A program made the translations under genes and the position numbers. From an uncultured Clostridia bacterium (GTDB lineage: Bacteria; Bacillota; Clostridia; Oscillospirales; Ruminococcaceae), in contig CANDEV010000014.1 of the NCBI GenBank assembly GCA_947383835.1, positions 1-59,568 on the forward strand: a stretch of DNA of 59,568 nt, in the 5' to 3' direction. Positions within the stretch are counted from its first letter, which is position 1; each line of letters starts with the position of its first letter. The notes beneath the pieces are model-generated. The model made no database searches and was not told where the DNA came from. It saw nothing but the letters and a program-made list of their open reading frames with translations. This document shows, one piece after another, positions 32,601 to 41,184 of the stretch.

Positions 32601-34373
32601 TCAGCTTGCCTCTCTTGCATTGTAAAGCTTGTAGTAATCTCCCTTTTTGGCAAGCAGCTCGTCATGTGTTCCGCACTCGGTTATGCCCATGTCGGAGACG
32701 TACATTATCTTGTCGCAGTTCCGTATTGTGGAAAGCCGGTGGGCGATGATAAAGGAAGTCCTGCCCTCCAAAAGCCGCTGCAAGCCATCCTGCAAAAGCT
32801 TCTCGGTCTTTGCGTCTATAGAGGACGTTGCCTCGTCCAGCACAAGAATTTTAGGGTCGCTGATAAGGGTACGGGCAAAGGCTATAAGCTGCTTCTGCCC
32901 CTGTGAAAGCGTGGAGCCGCCCTCGGTTATCTCCGTGTCATAGCCCTTTGGAAATTCCCTTATAAACTCGTCTGCGCGGACTGTTTTACACGCCGCAACG
33001 ATTTCCTCCATAGTTGCGTCAAGCTTGCCATAACGGATATTATCCGCGATAGTGCCGCTGAAAACAACGCTGTCCTGGAGCATTATTCCCATTTGTGAAC
33101 GGAGGGACTTCAATGTCACATCTTCAACATTGTGTTCGTCGATAAGCACCGCGCCGCCCGTTACGTCATAGAAACGGGAAATAAGGTTCACAATGGTGGT
33201 CTTGCCCGCTCCCGTGGGTCCCACAAGGGCAATATTCTCGCCTTTTTTAACGCTGAAGGAAAGGTCTTTAAGCACCGTTTTGCTCTCGTCGTATGCAAAG
33301 GTAACATTCTCAAACCGCACGTTTCCCTCAATTGGAGGAAGCTCCTCCGCACCCTCCTTGTCGTCAACCTTTATAGGCTCGTCAAGTGTCTCGAAGATCC
33401 TTTCAAGGTATGAGACCGCGTTCACAAAGTTGTTGAAAAGGTTTGCAAGGTTTAGTATCGGCTGCCAGAACCGTGAAGCATAGCTTGACATTGCAACGAT
33501 CGTACCCAGGGATACTGTTGCTGTGCCGAACACGGCAAGTCCCACATAATATATTGACGCGCCCACCACCGTGGCGATCGTATCGACTGTAGGCCAAAGC
33601 AGATTGTTGTAGGTAACGGCTTTCATCCAAGCACCGCGGTACGCCTCGGAAAGATTGCCGAATATCTCGGCGTTTTCGTCCTCACGGCTGAAAAGCTGTG
33701 TCACCTTTGCGCCTACGAGACCCTCGTGGAGGTAAGCGTTAAGGTTGGAGCTTTTGTTGTTTACCCTTTGCCAAGCCTTGCGCTGACCGTTTTTTATCAG
33801 CAGTATAAAGCCTGCCAGAAACGGTACTCCCGCCATGATGACAAGAGCCATTTTCCAGTTCATCGCAAACATAAAGACCGCTATGAAAATAAGGTTGAAA
33901 ATTTCGAGAATAAAGGTGATTATGCCGTTTGAAAGGGTGTCGGAAACGCTGTTTATGTAATTGATGATACGCACCAATATCTTGCCGTGGGGGCGGCTGT
34001 CGTAGTACTCGAATGACAGCTTCTGCAAATGCTCGAACAGATCTGTGCGTATGTCGAAAATAATGTCCTGCCCCACCTTTGTCATTATGACAGAGCGTAT
34101 CTTTGAAAATATGATATTCACAACGATAGTCAACAGCAGAAGTCCCGCGGTAACAAGCAGCATCGGAATATTTTTCTGCGGAATGACTACGTCCAGCGCA
34201 TACTGTGTGATAACAGGCGAGAGCAGTCCGATTATTACCGCCAGCGCGCTTAGGGTAAGCGACAGTATCATACGCTTTTTATAACGCGAAACATAGACCA
34301 TTGCCCGCTTTAGGTGCTTTATATCAAAGGGGGATTCAAGCGCCTCGTCAATGTCGTATTTATTTCTTGCCAT
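32601..34373 (-). CDS. ABC exporter half, canonical ATPase (590 aa)
   Basis: A type IV ABC exporter with six membrane segments (about residues 30-320) and a nucleotide-binding domain: Walker A VGPTGAGKTTIVNL, signature LSQGQKQLIAFARTL, Walker B ILVLDEATSSID with the catalytic Glu, and H-loop FIIAHRLST. It lies 13 bp after a partner exporter gene whose catalytic residues are degenerate, so the two should form a heterodimeric multidrug exporter of the BmrCD/TM287-288 type. Substrates are not predictable. Confidence 0.9.
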   Translation of the reverse strand: MARNKYDIDEALESPFDIKHLKRAMVYVSRYKKRMILSLTLSALAVIIGLLSPVITQYALDVVIPQKNIPMLLVTAGLLLLTIVVNIIFSKIRSVIMTKVGQDIIFDIRTDLFEHLQKLSFEYYDSRPHGKILVRIINYINSVSDTLSNGIITFILEIFNLIFIAVFMFAMNWKMALVIMAGVPFLAGFILLIKNGQRKAWQRVNNKSSNLNAYLHEGLVGAKVTQLFSREDENAEIFGNLSEAYRGAWMKAVTYNNLLWPTVDTIATVVGASIYYVGLAVFGTATVSLGTIVAMSSYASRFWQPILNLANLFNNFVNAVSYLERIFETLDEPIKVDDKEGAEELPPIEGNVRFENVTFAYDESKTVLKDLSFSVKKGENIALVGPTGAGKTTIVNLISRFYDVTGGAVLIDEHNVEDVTLKSLRSQMGIMLQDSVVFSGTIADNIRYGKLDATMEEIVAACKTVRADEFIREFPKGYDTEITEGGSTLSQGQKQLIAFARTLISDPKILVLDEATSSIDAKTEKLLQDGLQRLLEGRTSFIIAHRLSTIRNCDKIMYVSDMGITECGTHDELLAKKGDYYKLYNAREAS

Positions 34374-34386
34374 TTATCTCACTCCC

Positions 34387-36150
34387 TTATATAGCGTTTT
34401 CTGCAGCGCCTTGCTGTAAATTATATATCTCTGTGTAATAGCCGTCCTTGTTCCGGAGCAGCTCCTCATGTGTTCCGCACTCGGAGATTTTTCCGTCCTT
34501 CAGAATAATTATCTTATCCGCGTCCTTGGCGGAGGAAATTCTTTGGGCGATTATTATTTTTGTGCACTTGAAATCAAGATTACGGAGGTTATCCTGTATC
34601 TGCTTTTCCGTTTCAAGGTCAACAGCAGACGTGGTATCGTCCAGTATCAATATTGCGGGACGGATAGCCAGCGCCCTTGCAAGTGAGATCCTCTGCTTCT
34701 GTCCGCCGGAAAGACCCACACCCCGTTCGCCGACTATAGTATCGTAGCCGTCGTTAAGGTTTGTGATAAATTCGTCGGCGTCGGCGGCAGCGGCAAATTT
34801 GTGAACGTCCTCCTCAGGCATATCGCTGCGCCCGAAGCTGATGTTGCCGTCAATGGTATCAGACCAAAGCAGTACGTCCTGCATTGCAACGCCGATATTC
34901 TTACGCAAGGTTTTCAGCTTGATAAAACGGACGTTAGTCCTGTCCACAAGCACCTCTCCCTCGCAGGGGTCGTAAAGCCGCGGGATAAGATTTATGAGAG
35001 AGGTCTTGCCCGAACCCGTTTCGCCCATAATAGCCACGGTCTCCCCAGCCTTGATCTTGAAGCTTACGTTTTTCAGCACTTCCAGATCGTCATATTTAAA
35101 GGTAACGTTTTTGAACTCGATATCGCCTTTAAGCCTGTCGGGCATATCGGCAGCGTCCGCGCGGTCAACGATAAACGGGTGAGAATAGTACACCTCGATA
35201 ATTTTTGTGGCGGAAGCCATGAACCTCTGCAAGTCGTTGATAAGCGCGCCCACGTTTCTCATTGGGTTTGAGATAGTCCATATAAGTCCGCTGAAAGCAA
35301 CGTATTCGCCCATTGTGAGCCTGCCCGTGATGACGAAAATTCCTCCCGCTATAAGCTGCACCACCGTCAGCCCCTGCGCCGTAGTTTCCATATAGGGGAA
35401 ATATTTGAGCCACGTCAAAGAAGCGTCCTTGTTGGCTTTTGAGTACTCCTCGTTCTTTTCACGGAATTTCTCTATTTCGTAGTCCTCCCGTGCAAACGCC
35501 CTTACAACACGGTTTCCCGCAATGTTCTCCTGCGCCTGCGTGTTGAGCTGTGAAAGCCGCTCCCGGAGGTTGACGTACTTAGGTCCGACTTCGTTCCGAA
35601 AAATTCCCGAAATAATAAATATCAGAGGAGTAAGCGCAAGCAGACATAATGCCATAATGGGATCAAGCACAAAGAAGTACACCGTCGTAGTGGTAAAAAG
35701 TACAATGCTTTCCACCAAAGTCTTCAGTATCCATGATACCGTATGCCGCACCATATCCAGATCGCCCGAAAGCCTTGTCATAAGGTCGCCCGTGCGGTTT
35801 CGGTCGTAGAACGTCATATCCTGTTTTTGCACGTTGGCAAAAAGATAATTCCTGATTTTGGCAAGCATACCCTGCGAACAGACCTCGTACAGCATATTTG
35901 AGCTGAACTGAAAAACCGTTCTTATAAAGGTAAACAGCACCATTCCGCCGCAAAGCATGAGCAGCAGGTCTTTTTTTTCGGCAAGATTTTCCGCAGCATT
36001 TTCGCCGTAGATAAAGGTGTCAACGATATTCTGTCCGAAAATCGGGTTTGTAAGATACATTATCTGCGCCATTACCGTCATGCACAGCGCGAAAATATAT
36101 CTGCCCCTGTAGCCCTTTAAATTTTCCCATATCCATTTTATCTGGAACAT
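34387..36150 (-). CDS. ABC exporter half, degenerate ATPase (587 aa)
   Basis: Partner of the downstream exporter half: six membrane segments and an ATPase with Walker A MGETGSGKTSLINL and signature LSGGQKQRISLARAL. The catalytic Glu after Walker B is Asp (ILILDDTTSAVD) and the H-loop His is Gln (IIIAQRISS). This asymmetry, with one inactive ATP site, is typical of heterodimeric exporters. The start ATG 36150 (MFQIKWIWENLKG) is preferred because AAGGCGGAG lies just upstream; an in-frame extension to 36234 would run through the leader hairpin. Confidence 0.9.
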   Translation of the reverse strand: MFQIKWIWENLKGYRGRYIFALCMTVMAQIMYLTNPIFGQNIVDTFIYGENAAENLAEKKDLLLMLCGGMVLFTFIRTVFQFSSNMLYEVCSQGMLAKIRNYLFANVQKQDMTFYDRNRTGDLMTRLSGDLDMVRHTVSWILKTLVESIVLFTTTTVYFFVLDPIMALCLLALTPLIFIISGIFRNEVGPKYVNLRERLSQLNTQAQENIAGNRVVRAFAREDYEIEKFREKNEEYSKANKDASLTWLKYFPYMETTAQGLTVVQLIAGGIFVITGRLTMGEYVAFSGLIWTISNPMRNVGALINDLQRFMASATKIIEVYYSHPFIVDRADAADMPDRLKGDIEFKNVTFKYDDLEVLKNVSFKIKAGETVAIMGETGSGKTSLINLIPRLYDPCEGEVLVDRTNVRFIKLKTLRKNIGVAMQDVLLWSDTIDGNISFGRSDMPEEDVHKFAAAADADEFITNLNDGYDTIVGERGVGLSGGQKQRISLARALAIRPAILILDDTTSAVDLETEKQIQDNLRNLDFKCTKIIIAQRISSAKDADKIIILKDGKISECGTHEELLRNKDGYYTEIYNLQQGAAENAI

Positions 36151-36365
36151 ACTCACTCCGCCTTTCTGTTCAATATAAACAAAAAGCCCCCCGATGTTCA
36201 GCAAATATGCTGATTTCAGGAGACTTGACCGCACTATAATACTGCAAGCGAGCTAAACGATAATTTGCCCAAAGCAGACAGACTCCATAATATACGATTT
36301 TAAAAATGCTGCATACATTATAATTCTGCCTCGCTTTCTTGCTTTTATTTTTTAACAGTATGAAT
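36151..36365 (-). promoter_or_regulatory. Candidate attenuator leader of the ABC exporter operon
   Basis: The ~200-nt leader contains a possible leader peptide (ATG at 36318, MYAAFLKSYIMESVCFGQII then V and stop) and then a hairpin in which AGTCTCCTGA (minus strand) pairs with TCGGGGGGCT including G-U pairs, followed directly by TTTTTG. The terminator ends ~30 bp before the exporter start. An upstream GGAG within the leader peptide region can pair with CTCC of the terminator arm, offering an antiterminator. Antibiotic-responsive attenuation is known for bmrCD in Bacillus; here it is inferred. Confidence 0.55.
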
Positions 36366-36394
36366 ATAATACTCCCAAATAAATGCTTTGTCAA
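36366..36394 (-). promoter_or_regulatory. Promoter of the ABC exporter leader
   Basis: TTGACA (36389-36394) and TATTAT (36366-36371) on the minus strand, 17 bp apart. Confidence 0.75.
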
Positions 36395-36425
36395 TGTATT
36401 TTTTTTGAATATTTTTAAGATAATT

Positions 36426-37820
36426 TTATTGTGAGCTTTCTATAATCGACTGATCCTCCGCCGCTTCAGCGTCCGCCTTCGGGAACCTCCTGCGCATAAA
36501 AATATAGCACACCAAATGGGTAAGAAATGTTATTATCCACGAAACGGGGTACGACAAAAACAGCATCAGCACCGTATGGTTTTCGGGTACACGGAATATA
36601 GTATATATCCATATTATCCTGAGACCGCAGGCTCCAAGCATGGAAACTATGGTTGGCGTTACCGCAAAGCCCATACCGCGGATAGCGCCTACGATACAGT
36701 CCATAAGCCCGCAGGTGAAATAAAAGCAGCATACCATGCTCATTCGTATCAGACCTGCCGCTATAACGTCGGGACGGGAATCATAAATGCGAAGCAGCGG
36801 CGTGCCGAAAAGATATGCGGCGTTGCCGAGGACAAGCCCTGTGACCGCTCCGCAGACGCAGGAGATCAGCGCTATCCTGTTTATGCGGCTGTATTTTTTT
36901 GCGCCCATATTCTGGCTGACAAAGGTAAGCGCGCCCTGTGAAAAGGCGTTCATGGATACCCATACAAAGCCCTCTATGCTTGCGGCGGCGGAGCTTCCCG
37001 CCATTACGATATATCCGAAGCTGTTTACCGAGGACTGTATGACCACGTTTGAAAGCGAAAAAACAACTCCCTGAAAGCCTGCGGGTATGCCTATACGAAG
37101 TATTTTCCGCGCTATCCGTCCGTCCGGACGAAGCTCGCTGAAGCGGAACTGGAAAGCTCCCGTTTCATTGATAAGGCATTTCAGTATCAGTCCCGCCGAA
37201 ACGCATTGTGATATGACCGTGGCAAGAGCAACTCCCGCAACGTCCATTTTCAGCAGTATAACGAATATCAGATTGAGGATAACGTTTATTCCCCCTGAAA
37301 GCGCAAGAAAATAAAGCGGTCTTTTGGTGTCTCCCTTGGAGCGCAGTATGGAGCTGCCGAAATTGTAGATCATCATGGCTACCATTCCAGCAAAGTATAT
37401 CCGCAGATAGACAGCAGAAAGCTCCAGCACCTCGGGAGGGGTCTGCATAATGGTAAGCAGCTGGCGGGCGAAAATTATCCCACCTGCTGTAAGGAGCAGT
37501 CCGCTTGCTATTGCAAAGAAGATCGAGGTATGTATCGTCCTGTTGACCTTTTCGTCGCTGCCCTCGCCCATGTAATGCGACACGATAACGTTTGAGCCTG
37601 TGGAAAGTCCCAGAAAAAGGTTTGTCATAAGATTGACGAGAGCCGTCGTCGCGCCCACGGCGGCAAGGGAATATTCGCTTGCAAAGTTGCCGACCACGAT
37701 AATGTCCGCCGCATTGAATAAAAGCTGTAAAATGCTCGACAGCATAAGCGGTACCGAAAGCTTCAGAAGCTTTGGAAGTATCGCTCCGTGGAGCATATCT
37801 ATTTCATAATTTTTTGCCAA
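36426..37820 (-). CDS. MATE-family efflux transporter (464 aa)
   Basis: A Na+- or H+-coupled multidrug/toxin extrusion protein with about 12 membrane segments in two related halves: the N-terminal half starts LPKLLKLSVPLMLSSILQLL and includes NAADIIVVGNFASEYSLAAV; the second half starts RKILRIGIPAGFQGVVFSL. Length is normal. TTG 37820 has AAAGGAA 7 bp upstream. A copy of the 103-bp palindromic repeat (37838-37940) lies immediately upstream, inside the probable 5' leader, and may affect expression. Confidence 0.9.
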   Translation of the reverse strand: MAKNYEIDMLHGAILPKLLKLSVPLMLSSILQLLFNAADIIVVGNFASEYSLAAVGATTALVNLMTNLFLGLSTGSNVIVSHYMGEGSDEKVNRTIHTSIFFAIASGLLLTAGGIIFARQLLTIMQTPPEVLELSAVYLRIYFAGMVAMMIYNFGSSILRSKGDTKRPLYFLALSGGINVILNLIFVILLKMDVAGVALATVISQCVSAGLILKCLINETGAFQFRFSELRPDGRIARKILRIGIPAGFQGVVFSLSNVVIQSSVNSFGYIVMAGSSAAASIEGFVWVSMNAFSQGALTFVSQNMGAKKYSRINRIALISCVCGAVTGLVLGNAAYLFGTPLLRIYDSRPDVIAAGLIRMSMVCCFYFTCGLMDCIVGAIRGMGFAVTPTIVSMLGACGLRIIWIYTIFRVPENHTVLMLFLSYPVSWIITFLTHLVCYIFMRRRFPKADAEAAEDQSIIESSQ

Positions 37821-37837
37821 GGCGATTTCCTTTCATA

Positions 37838-37940
37838 ATACTAATTTGCTCCTAAAAGCGTAGGTAAAAAATCTGCGCAAAAATCATACGCGCAAATTTT
37901 TGCTTGATTTTTTACACGCTTTTTAGTCGAAAATCAGTAT
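37838..37940. repeat. 103-bp palindromic repeat, copy 3
   Basis: Starts ATACTAATTTGCTCC and ends AAATCAGTAT. It is nearly the reverse complement of copy 1. It lies 17 bp upstream of the MATE start codon. Confidence 0.85.
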
Positions 37941-38041
37941 AAATTATTTTACCGACCCCTATCGGGAGCGGTACATTAATAATTATACTCCATCTCAAAA
38001 AAAATGTCAATAAAAAATCCGTTTTCTGCCGCGGCAGCCGC

Positions 38042-38070
38042 TTGATTTTTTTCTCACAGTCGTTTATAAT
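38042..38070 (+). promoter_or_regulatory. Promoter of the phosphatase-maf operon
   Basis: TTGATT (38042-38047) and TATAAT (38065-38070), 17 bp apart, ~33 bp before the TTG start. Confidence 0.7.
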
Positions 38071-38102
38071 GTAAACAGTATAATTTTTAAGGAGAGATCA
38101 TA

Positions 38103-38564
38103 TTGCATAGGATAATGTTCGTCTGCCACGGCAACATATGCCGCTCACCAATGGCGGAATTTATTATGAAAAATATGGTAAAGGACGAGGGGCTTTCCGA
38201 AAGCTTTTTAATAGCCTCCTCCGCAACCAGCACCGAGGAGATCGGCAACCCCGTTTACCCTCCCGCACAGCGTGAACTGGCTCGGCACGGTCTTTTTCCA
38301 ACGAGCAAGTACGCCGTACAGCTTAAAAAATCCGACTATGACAAATACGATATTTTTGCTGTTATGGACGAAAATAACCTCCGCAACATAAAGCGTATTT
38401 TCCCCTCCGACCCGCAGGGCAAGGTACACAAGCTTTTGGAGTACACAGGCAGCGGCAGAGACGTTGCCGACCCGTGGTACAGCGGGGACTTTGAGACTGC
38501 CTACAACGATATTTTGGACGGCTGCAAAGCCCTGCTGGACAAGCTTAAGGAGGAGCTTTTATGA
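38103..38564 (+). CDS. Low-molecular-weight protein tyrosine phosphatase (153 aa)
   Basis: The catalytic P-loop CHGNICRSPMAEF (C-x5-R-S) lies at the N-terminus and the general-acid DP motif at VADPWYSGDFETAYNDI near the C-terminus; the length fits the family. It removes phosphate from protein tyrosine or arginine residues. The start is TTG 38103, behind AAGGAGAGATC; no ATG stands before the P-loop apart from MFVCH, which would remove the first strand. Its stop overlaps the start of maf (ATGA), so the two are translationally coupled. Confidence 0.9.
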   Translation: MHRIMFVCHGNICRSPMAEFIMKNMVKDEGLSESFLIASSATSTEEIGNPVYPPAQRELARHGLFPTSKYAVQLKKSDYDKYDIFAVMDENNLRNIKRIFPSDPQGKVHKLLEYTGSGRDVADPWYSGDFETAYNDILDGCKALLDKLKEELL

Positions 38565-39130
38565 ACCGAAAAATAATTCTCGCCTCCGCCTCACCCAGAC
38601 GGCAGGAGCTTTTAAAGTATATCGTCCCCGAATTTGAAGTAATTCCTGCTGACATAGACGAGACACTGCCTGCGGATATCGTCACCGAAAAGGCTGCGGA
38701 ATATCTTGCCGTGAAGAAAGCGGCGTTTATTGCAAAGCAGTACCCCGAAGCTGTTGTAATAGGCAGCGACACCGTGGTAATAATTGATAATATTATTTTA
38801 GGCAAGCCCGCCGACGAAGCCGACAGCGCGCGAATGTTAAAGCTGCTTTCGGGCAGGACTCACAAGGTAATAACGGGAGTCTGCATCGCCGCAGGAGATA
38901 AAACGGACAGCTTTTCCTGCGAAACAAAGGTGAAATTCTACCCGCTCACCGACGAGGAAATTCTCGGTTATATCGCCACGGGAGAGCCTATGGACAAGGC
39001 GGGCGCATACGGCATACAAGGGTACGGCAGCGTTCTTTCCGAGGGTATCGAGGGGGATTTTTTCAACGTTATGGGACTTCCCGTCGCCATGCTGAAAAGG
39101 CGTTTAAATGTTTTTTATAGCGGTACATAA
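38561..39130 (+). CDS. maf: Maf-like nucleoside triphosphate pyrophosphatase (189 aa)
   Basis: House-cleaning nucleotide hydrolase implicated in septum control. Signature N-terminus IILASASPRRQELLKYI, the GSDTVV motif in VVIGSDTVVIIDN and the LSGRTHKVITGV segment; C-terminal GEPMDKAGAYGIQGYGSVL. Full length. It overlaps the tyrosine phosphatase gene by 4 bp, so both probably come from the promoter at 38042. Confidence 0.95.
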   Translation: MNRKIILASASPRRQELLKYIVPEFEVIPADIDETLPADIVTEKAAEYLAVKKAAFIAKQYPEAVVIGSDTVVIIDNIILGKPADEADSARMLKLLSGRTHKVITGVCIAAGDKTDSFSCETKVKFYPLTDEEILGYIATGEPMDKAGAYGIQGYGSVLSEGIEGDFFNVMGLPVAMLKRRLNVFYSGT

Positions 39131-39149
39131 AAATATCTTGACAAAATTC

Positions 39150-39220
39150 GTAGGGGACGGGTTTCCCGTCCCGTGGTTCAGCATATTTTTGTATCGCGGG
39201 CGGGAAGACCCCGCCCCTAC
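39150..39220. repeat. 71-bp G+C-rich palindrome
   Basis: GTAGGGGACGGGTTTCCCGT and the opposite arm ending CCCGCCCCTAC form nested inverted repeats around an A+T-rich centre. It stands just after maf. This type of GTAGGGGCGGG palindrome is a dispersed element in many clostridia. Confidence 0.7.
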
Positions 39221-39231
39221 AGTATGGCTAT

Positions 39232-39294
39232 TTTTATGAATTGCTATAATAAAACAGATATGTTTAGATAATTTTATGGATTGCTATAAAACAG
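39232..39294. repeat. Two imperfect ~22-bp direct repeats
   Basis: TTTTTATGAATTGCTATAAT and ATTTTATGGATTGCTATAAA, each followed by AACAG, occur about 42 bp apart. They flank nothing recognisable; function unknown. Confidence 0.5.
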
Positions 39295-39327
39295 AAACGG
39301 CAGGAAATTTTAATTTTCCTGCCGTTT
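39295..39327. terminator. Bidirectional terminator
   Basis: AAACGGCAGGAAA (39295-39307) pairs perfectly with TTTCCTGCCGTTT (39315-39327). It lies between maf (+) and the anti-sigma gene (-). Confidence 0.9.
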
Positions 39328-39332
39328 TGATG

Positions 39333-40577
39333 TTATTCTATTGGGAAAGTCGTGTCACCGAGACGTACCGCCGCCACCTCGTCGGGGTCGATAGGTTCGG
39401 TCAGTATAAACGAGACGTGCTCAAACCTTGTGCTGTTTCCGTCCGTATCGGTATACCAGCCCTCTCTTGACAGATACGGCAGCTTTCTTTCAAACTCCCG
39501 TTCCTTGGCAACCTCGATAACATCGCCGTTTTTCAGAATTATATCGGCAATGTCGTAGTGCAGCAGATAGCTGTCAAAGCTGTTGCGGGGAGCTTCAAGG
39601 TCAAAGCTCAGCGAAATTTTCGATACCGAAATATTTTTTACGGTGTAGCTGTAATCATACTCCGCTGCTCCGCCGTTGTCCGTGATCTTGAAAGTAGCTT
39701 CACTGTTCGGCTCTGCGGTAATGCTTTCAAGAGGCGGGAAATTCATACTGAGCGTTGCGTTCCATATAAACGGCACGTTTTCGGCGTAGTACTGCTCGAA
39801 AAGCGAGCCGTCGCCATGTTTGCGCATAAAGCGGTCTCTTGTGTCTCTAAGATTGCACAAACGGAGAGTTATATCCTCTATCCTCATATTTTCTATTATG
39901 TCTGCGTTTTCGGCTCCGAGCTTTAAGGTTTCTTTTATATTCGTCTTGTCAAAGCAGAACGCCATTGTCATTTTGTTGTCGTTGGGGCTGCCGTCGTCAA
40001 CACGGTACTGGCGCACGTTCATATCATAGTCCCATTTGTGGTTATAGACCCTGTCGTCCGCATAGGCAGTCCAAGCAACGTTGACTTTTGCCTGTGATAC
40101 GCCGAAAGAATACCACGGCAGAAGCTTATACGGTTCGCCGTTGTTGTCGTAAGCAATATTACCCTCCTTGTCGGTAACTTCATACTCGGTATCTTCAAAA
40201 ATACCGCCGTCTGTGCGGGTCACGTCCATAAAAAGAACTATAACATTGTCGTCCGAGACTGCGCCCCTTGGGGTGATCTCCAGCGAGTCGAAATTCTTTT
40301 CCTCCAGCTCCAGAACAGTTACCTCGGAAAGGTTGTCCATAACCGACTCGGTATTTCCCTTGAACCACCTCCCGATAATTTCGGTAATGTCCCAGCCTCC
40401 CGCCGCGCTTACCGCAACTGTAGTCGTCATCATCACCGCAAGGGTAACTCCCGCCGCGGAGGAAAAAATCTTCCGCCGTTTCTTTATTTTTGAAGCCTTG
40501 GCTCTTATTTCGCCGCATTCCGCAGCCGTGTTTGTTTTTGTGTCTATTCCGTCAAAATAATTTTTAAATGTACTCAT
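39333..40577 (-). CDS. DUF4179-type anti-sigma factor (414 aa)
   Basis: A cytoplasmic N-terminal ~45 residues (MSTFKNYFDGIDTKTNTAAE) are followed by one membrane segment (IFSSAAGVTLAVMMTTTVAV) and a large extracytoplasmic domain of ~340 residues rich in Asp and Asn, the layout of DUF4179 anti-sigma factors. The start ATG 40577 is 1 bp after the sigma gene stop, so the pair is coupled. It should hold the ECF sigma factor at the membrane and release it on an envelope signal. The signal is unknown. Confidence 0.8.
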   Translation of the reverse strand: MSTFKNYFDGIDTKTNTAAECGEIRAKASKIKKRRKIFSSAAGVTLAVMMTTTVAVSAAGGWDITEIIGRWFKGNTESVMDNLSEVTVLELEEKNFDSLEITPRGAVSDDNVIVLFMDVTRTDGGIFEDTEYEVTDKEGNIAYDNNGEPYKLLPWYSFGVSQAKVNVAWTAYADDRVYNHKWDYDMNVRQYRVDDGSPNDNKMTMAFCFDKTNIKETLKLGAENADIIENMRIEDITLRLCNLRDTRDRFMRKHGDGSLFEQYYAENVPFIWNATLSMNFPPLESITAEPNSEATFKITDNGGAAEYDYSYTVKNISVSKISLSFDLEAPRNSFDSYLLHYDIADIILKNGDVIEVAKEREFERKLPYLSREGWYTDTDGNSTRFEHVSFILTEPIDPDEVAAVRLGDTTFPIE

Positions 40578-40578
40578 A

Positions 40579-41058
40579 TCACACCGTTCCTTTCTCGTCT
40601 TCAAGAAATTGTTTTAGAGCGTCCCGCCCTCGTTTCAGACGTGTTGTTACCGCCGTTTCGCTTATTTTGAGCATTTTTCCTATCTCGGCAGCGGAATAGC
40701 CCTCGTAATAGTGCATATATATCACCGCTTTGTAAATGGGCTTAAGCTTTCCGAGAAGCTCCTCCACTGCCGAACTTTCTGGGAAATTTTCCTCCCTCGC
40801 AATATCTTCGGGAATTTCCGAACGCTTGCCCGTACGCCATGATTTGACGTGATTTTTGCACATATTTACCGTGACCCTTATCAGCCATGCTTTCATGTCC
40901 TCCTCCGAGCGGAAGCACCTGCTCCTAAGATAAAGCTTGACAAAAGCGTCCTGGACTATATCTTCGCTGTCGGAATGATTTCCCGTACAGCCGTATGCAA
41001 GCCTGATAAGCATGGGGCGGTAGTTTTCCACCGCTTTTTCCAGCTCGCCGTTATTCAT
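40579..41058 (-). CDS. ECF RNA polymerase sigma factor (159 aa)
   Basis: Sigma region 2 (YRPMLIRLAYGCTGNHSDSE DIVQ) and region 4 (LKPIYKAVIYMHYYEGYSAA followed by EIGKMLKISETAVTTRLKRG) fill most of the protein; region 3 is absent, as in all ECF factors. It is the first gene of a two-gene operon with its probable anti-sigma factor. ECF/DUF4179 pairs usually respond to cell-envelope stress. An autoregulatory promoter could not be identified with confidence. Confidence 0.9.
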   Translation of the reverse strand: MNNGELEKAVENYRPMLIRLAYGCTGNHSDSEDIVQDAFVKLYLRSRCFRSEEDMKAWLIRVTVNMCKNHVKSWRTGKRSEIPEDIAREENFPESSAVEELLGKLKPIYKAVIYMHYYEGYSAAEIGKMLKISETAVTTRLKRGRDALKQFLEDEKGTV

Positions 41059-41140
41059 TTCATCAGCTCCTTTTTGGACGTCCTATCAATAAAACAATCG
41101 GGGACGGTGTTTTGTCACAAAAAACTTAAAAGTTTTTCAA

Positions 41141-41171
41141 AAAAATATGGGGGACGCGAAAAACGTCCCCC
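41141..41171 (-). terminator. Terminator of the AraC-type gene
   Basis: GGGGGACG (41149-41156) pairs with CGTCCCCC (41164-41171). On the minus strand it is followed by ATATTTTTTT. Confidence 0.8.
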
Positions 41172-41184
41172 AAAAGCATAATAT

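Noticed and set aside
36150..36234. Upstream extension of the ABC exporter gene
   Set aside because: It would translate the terminator hairpin and leader; a clear ribosome binding site precedes ATG 36150.
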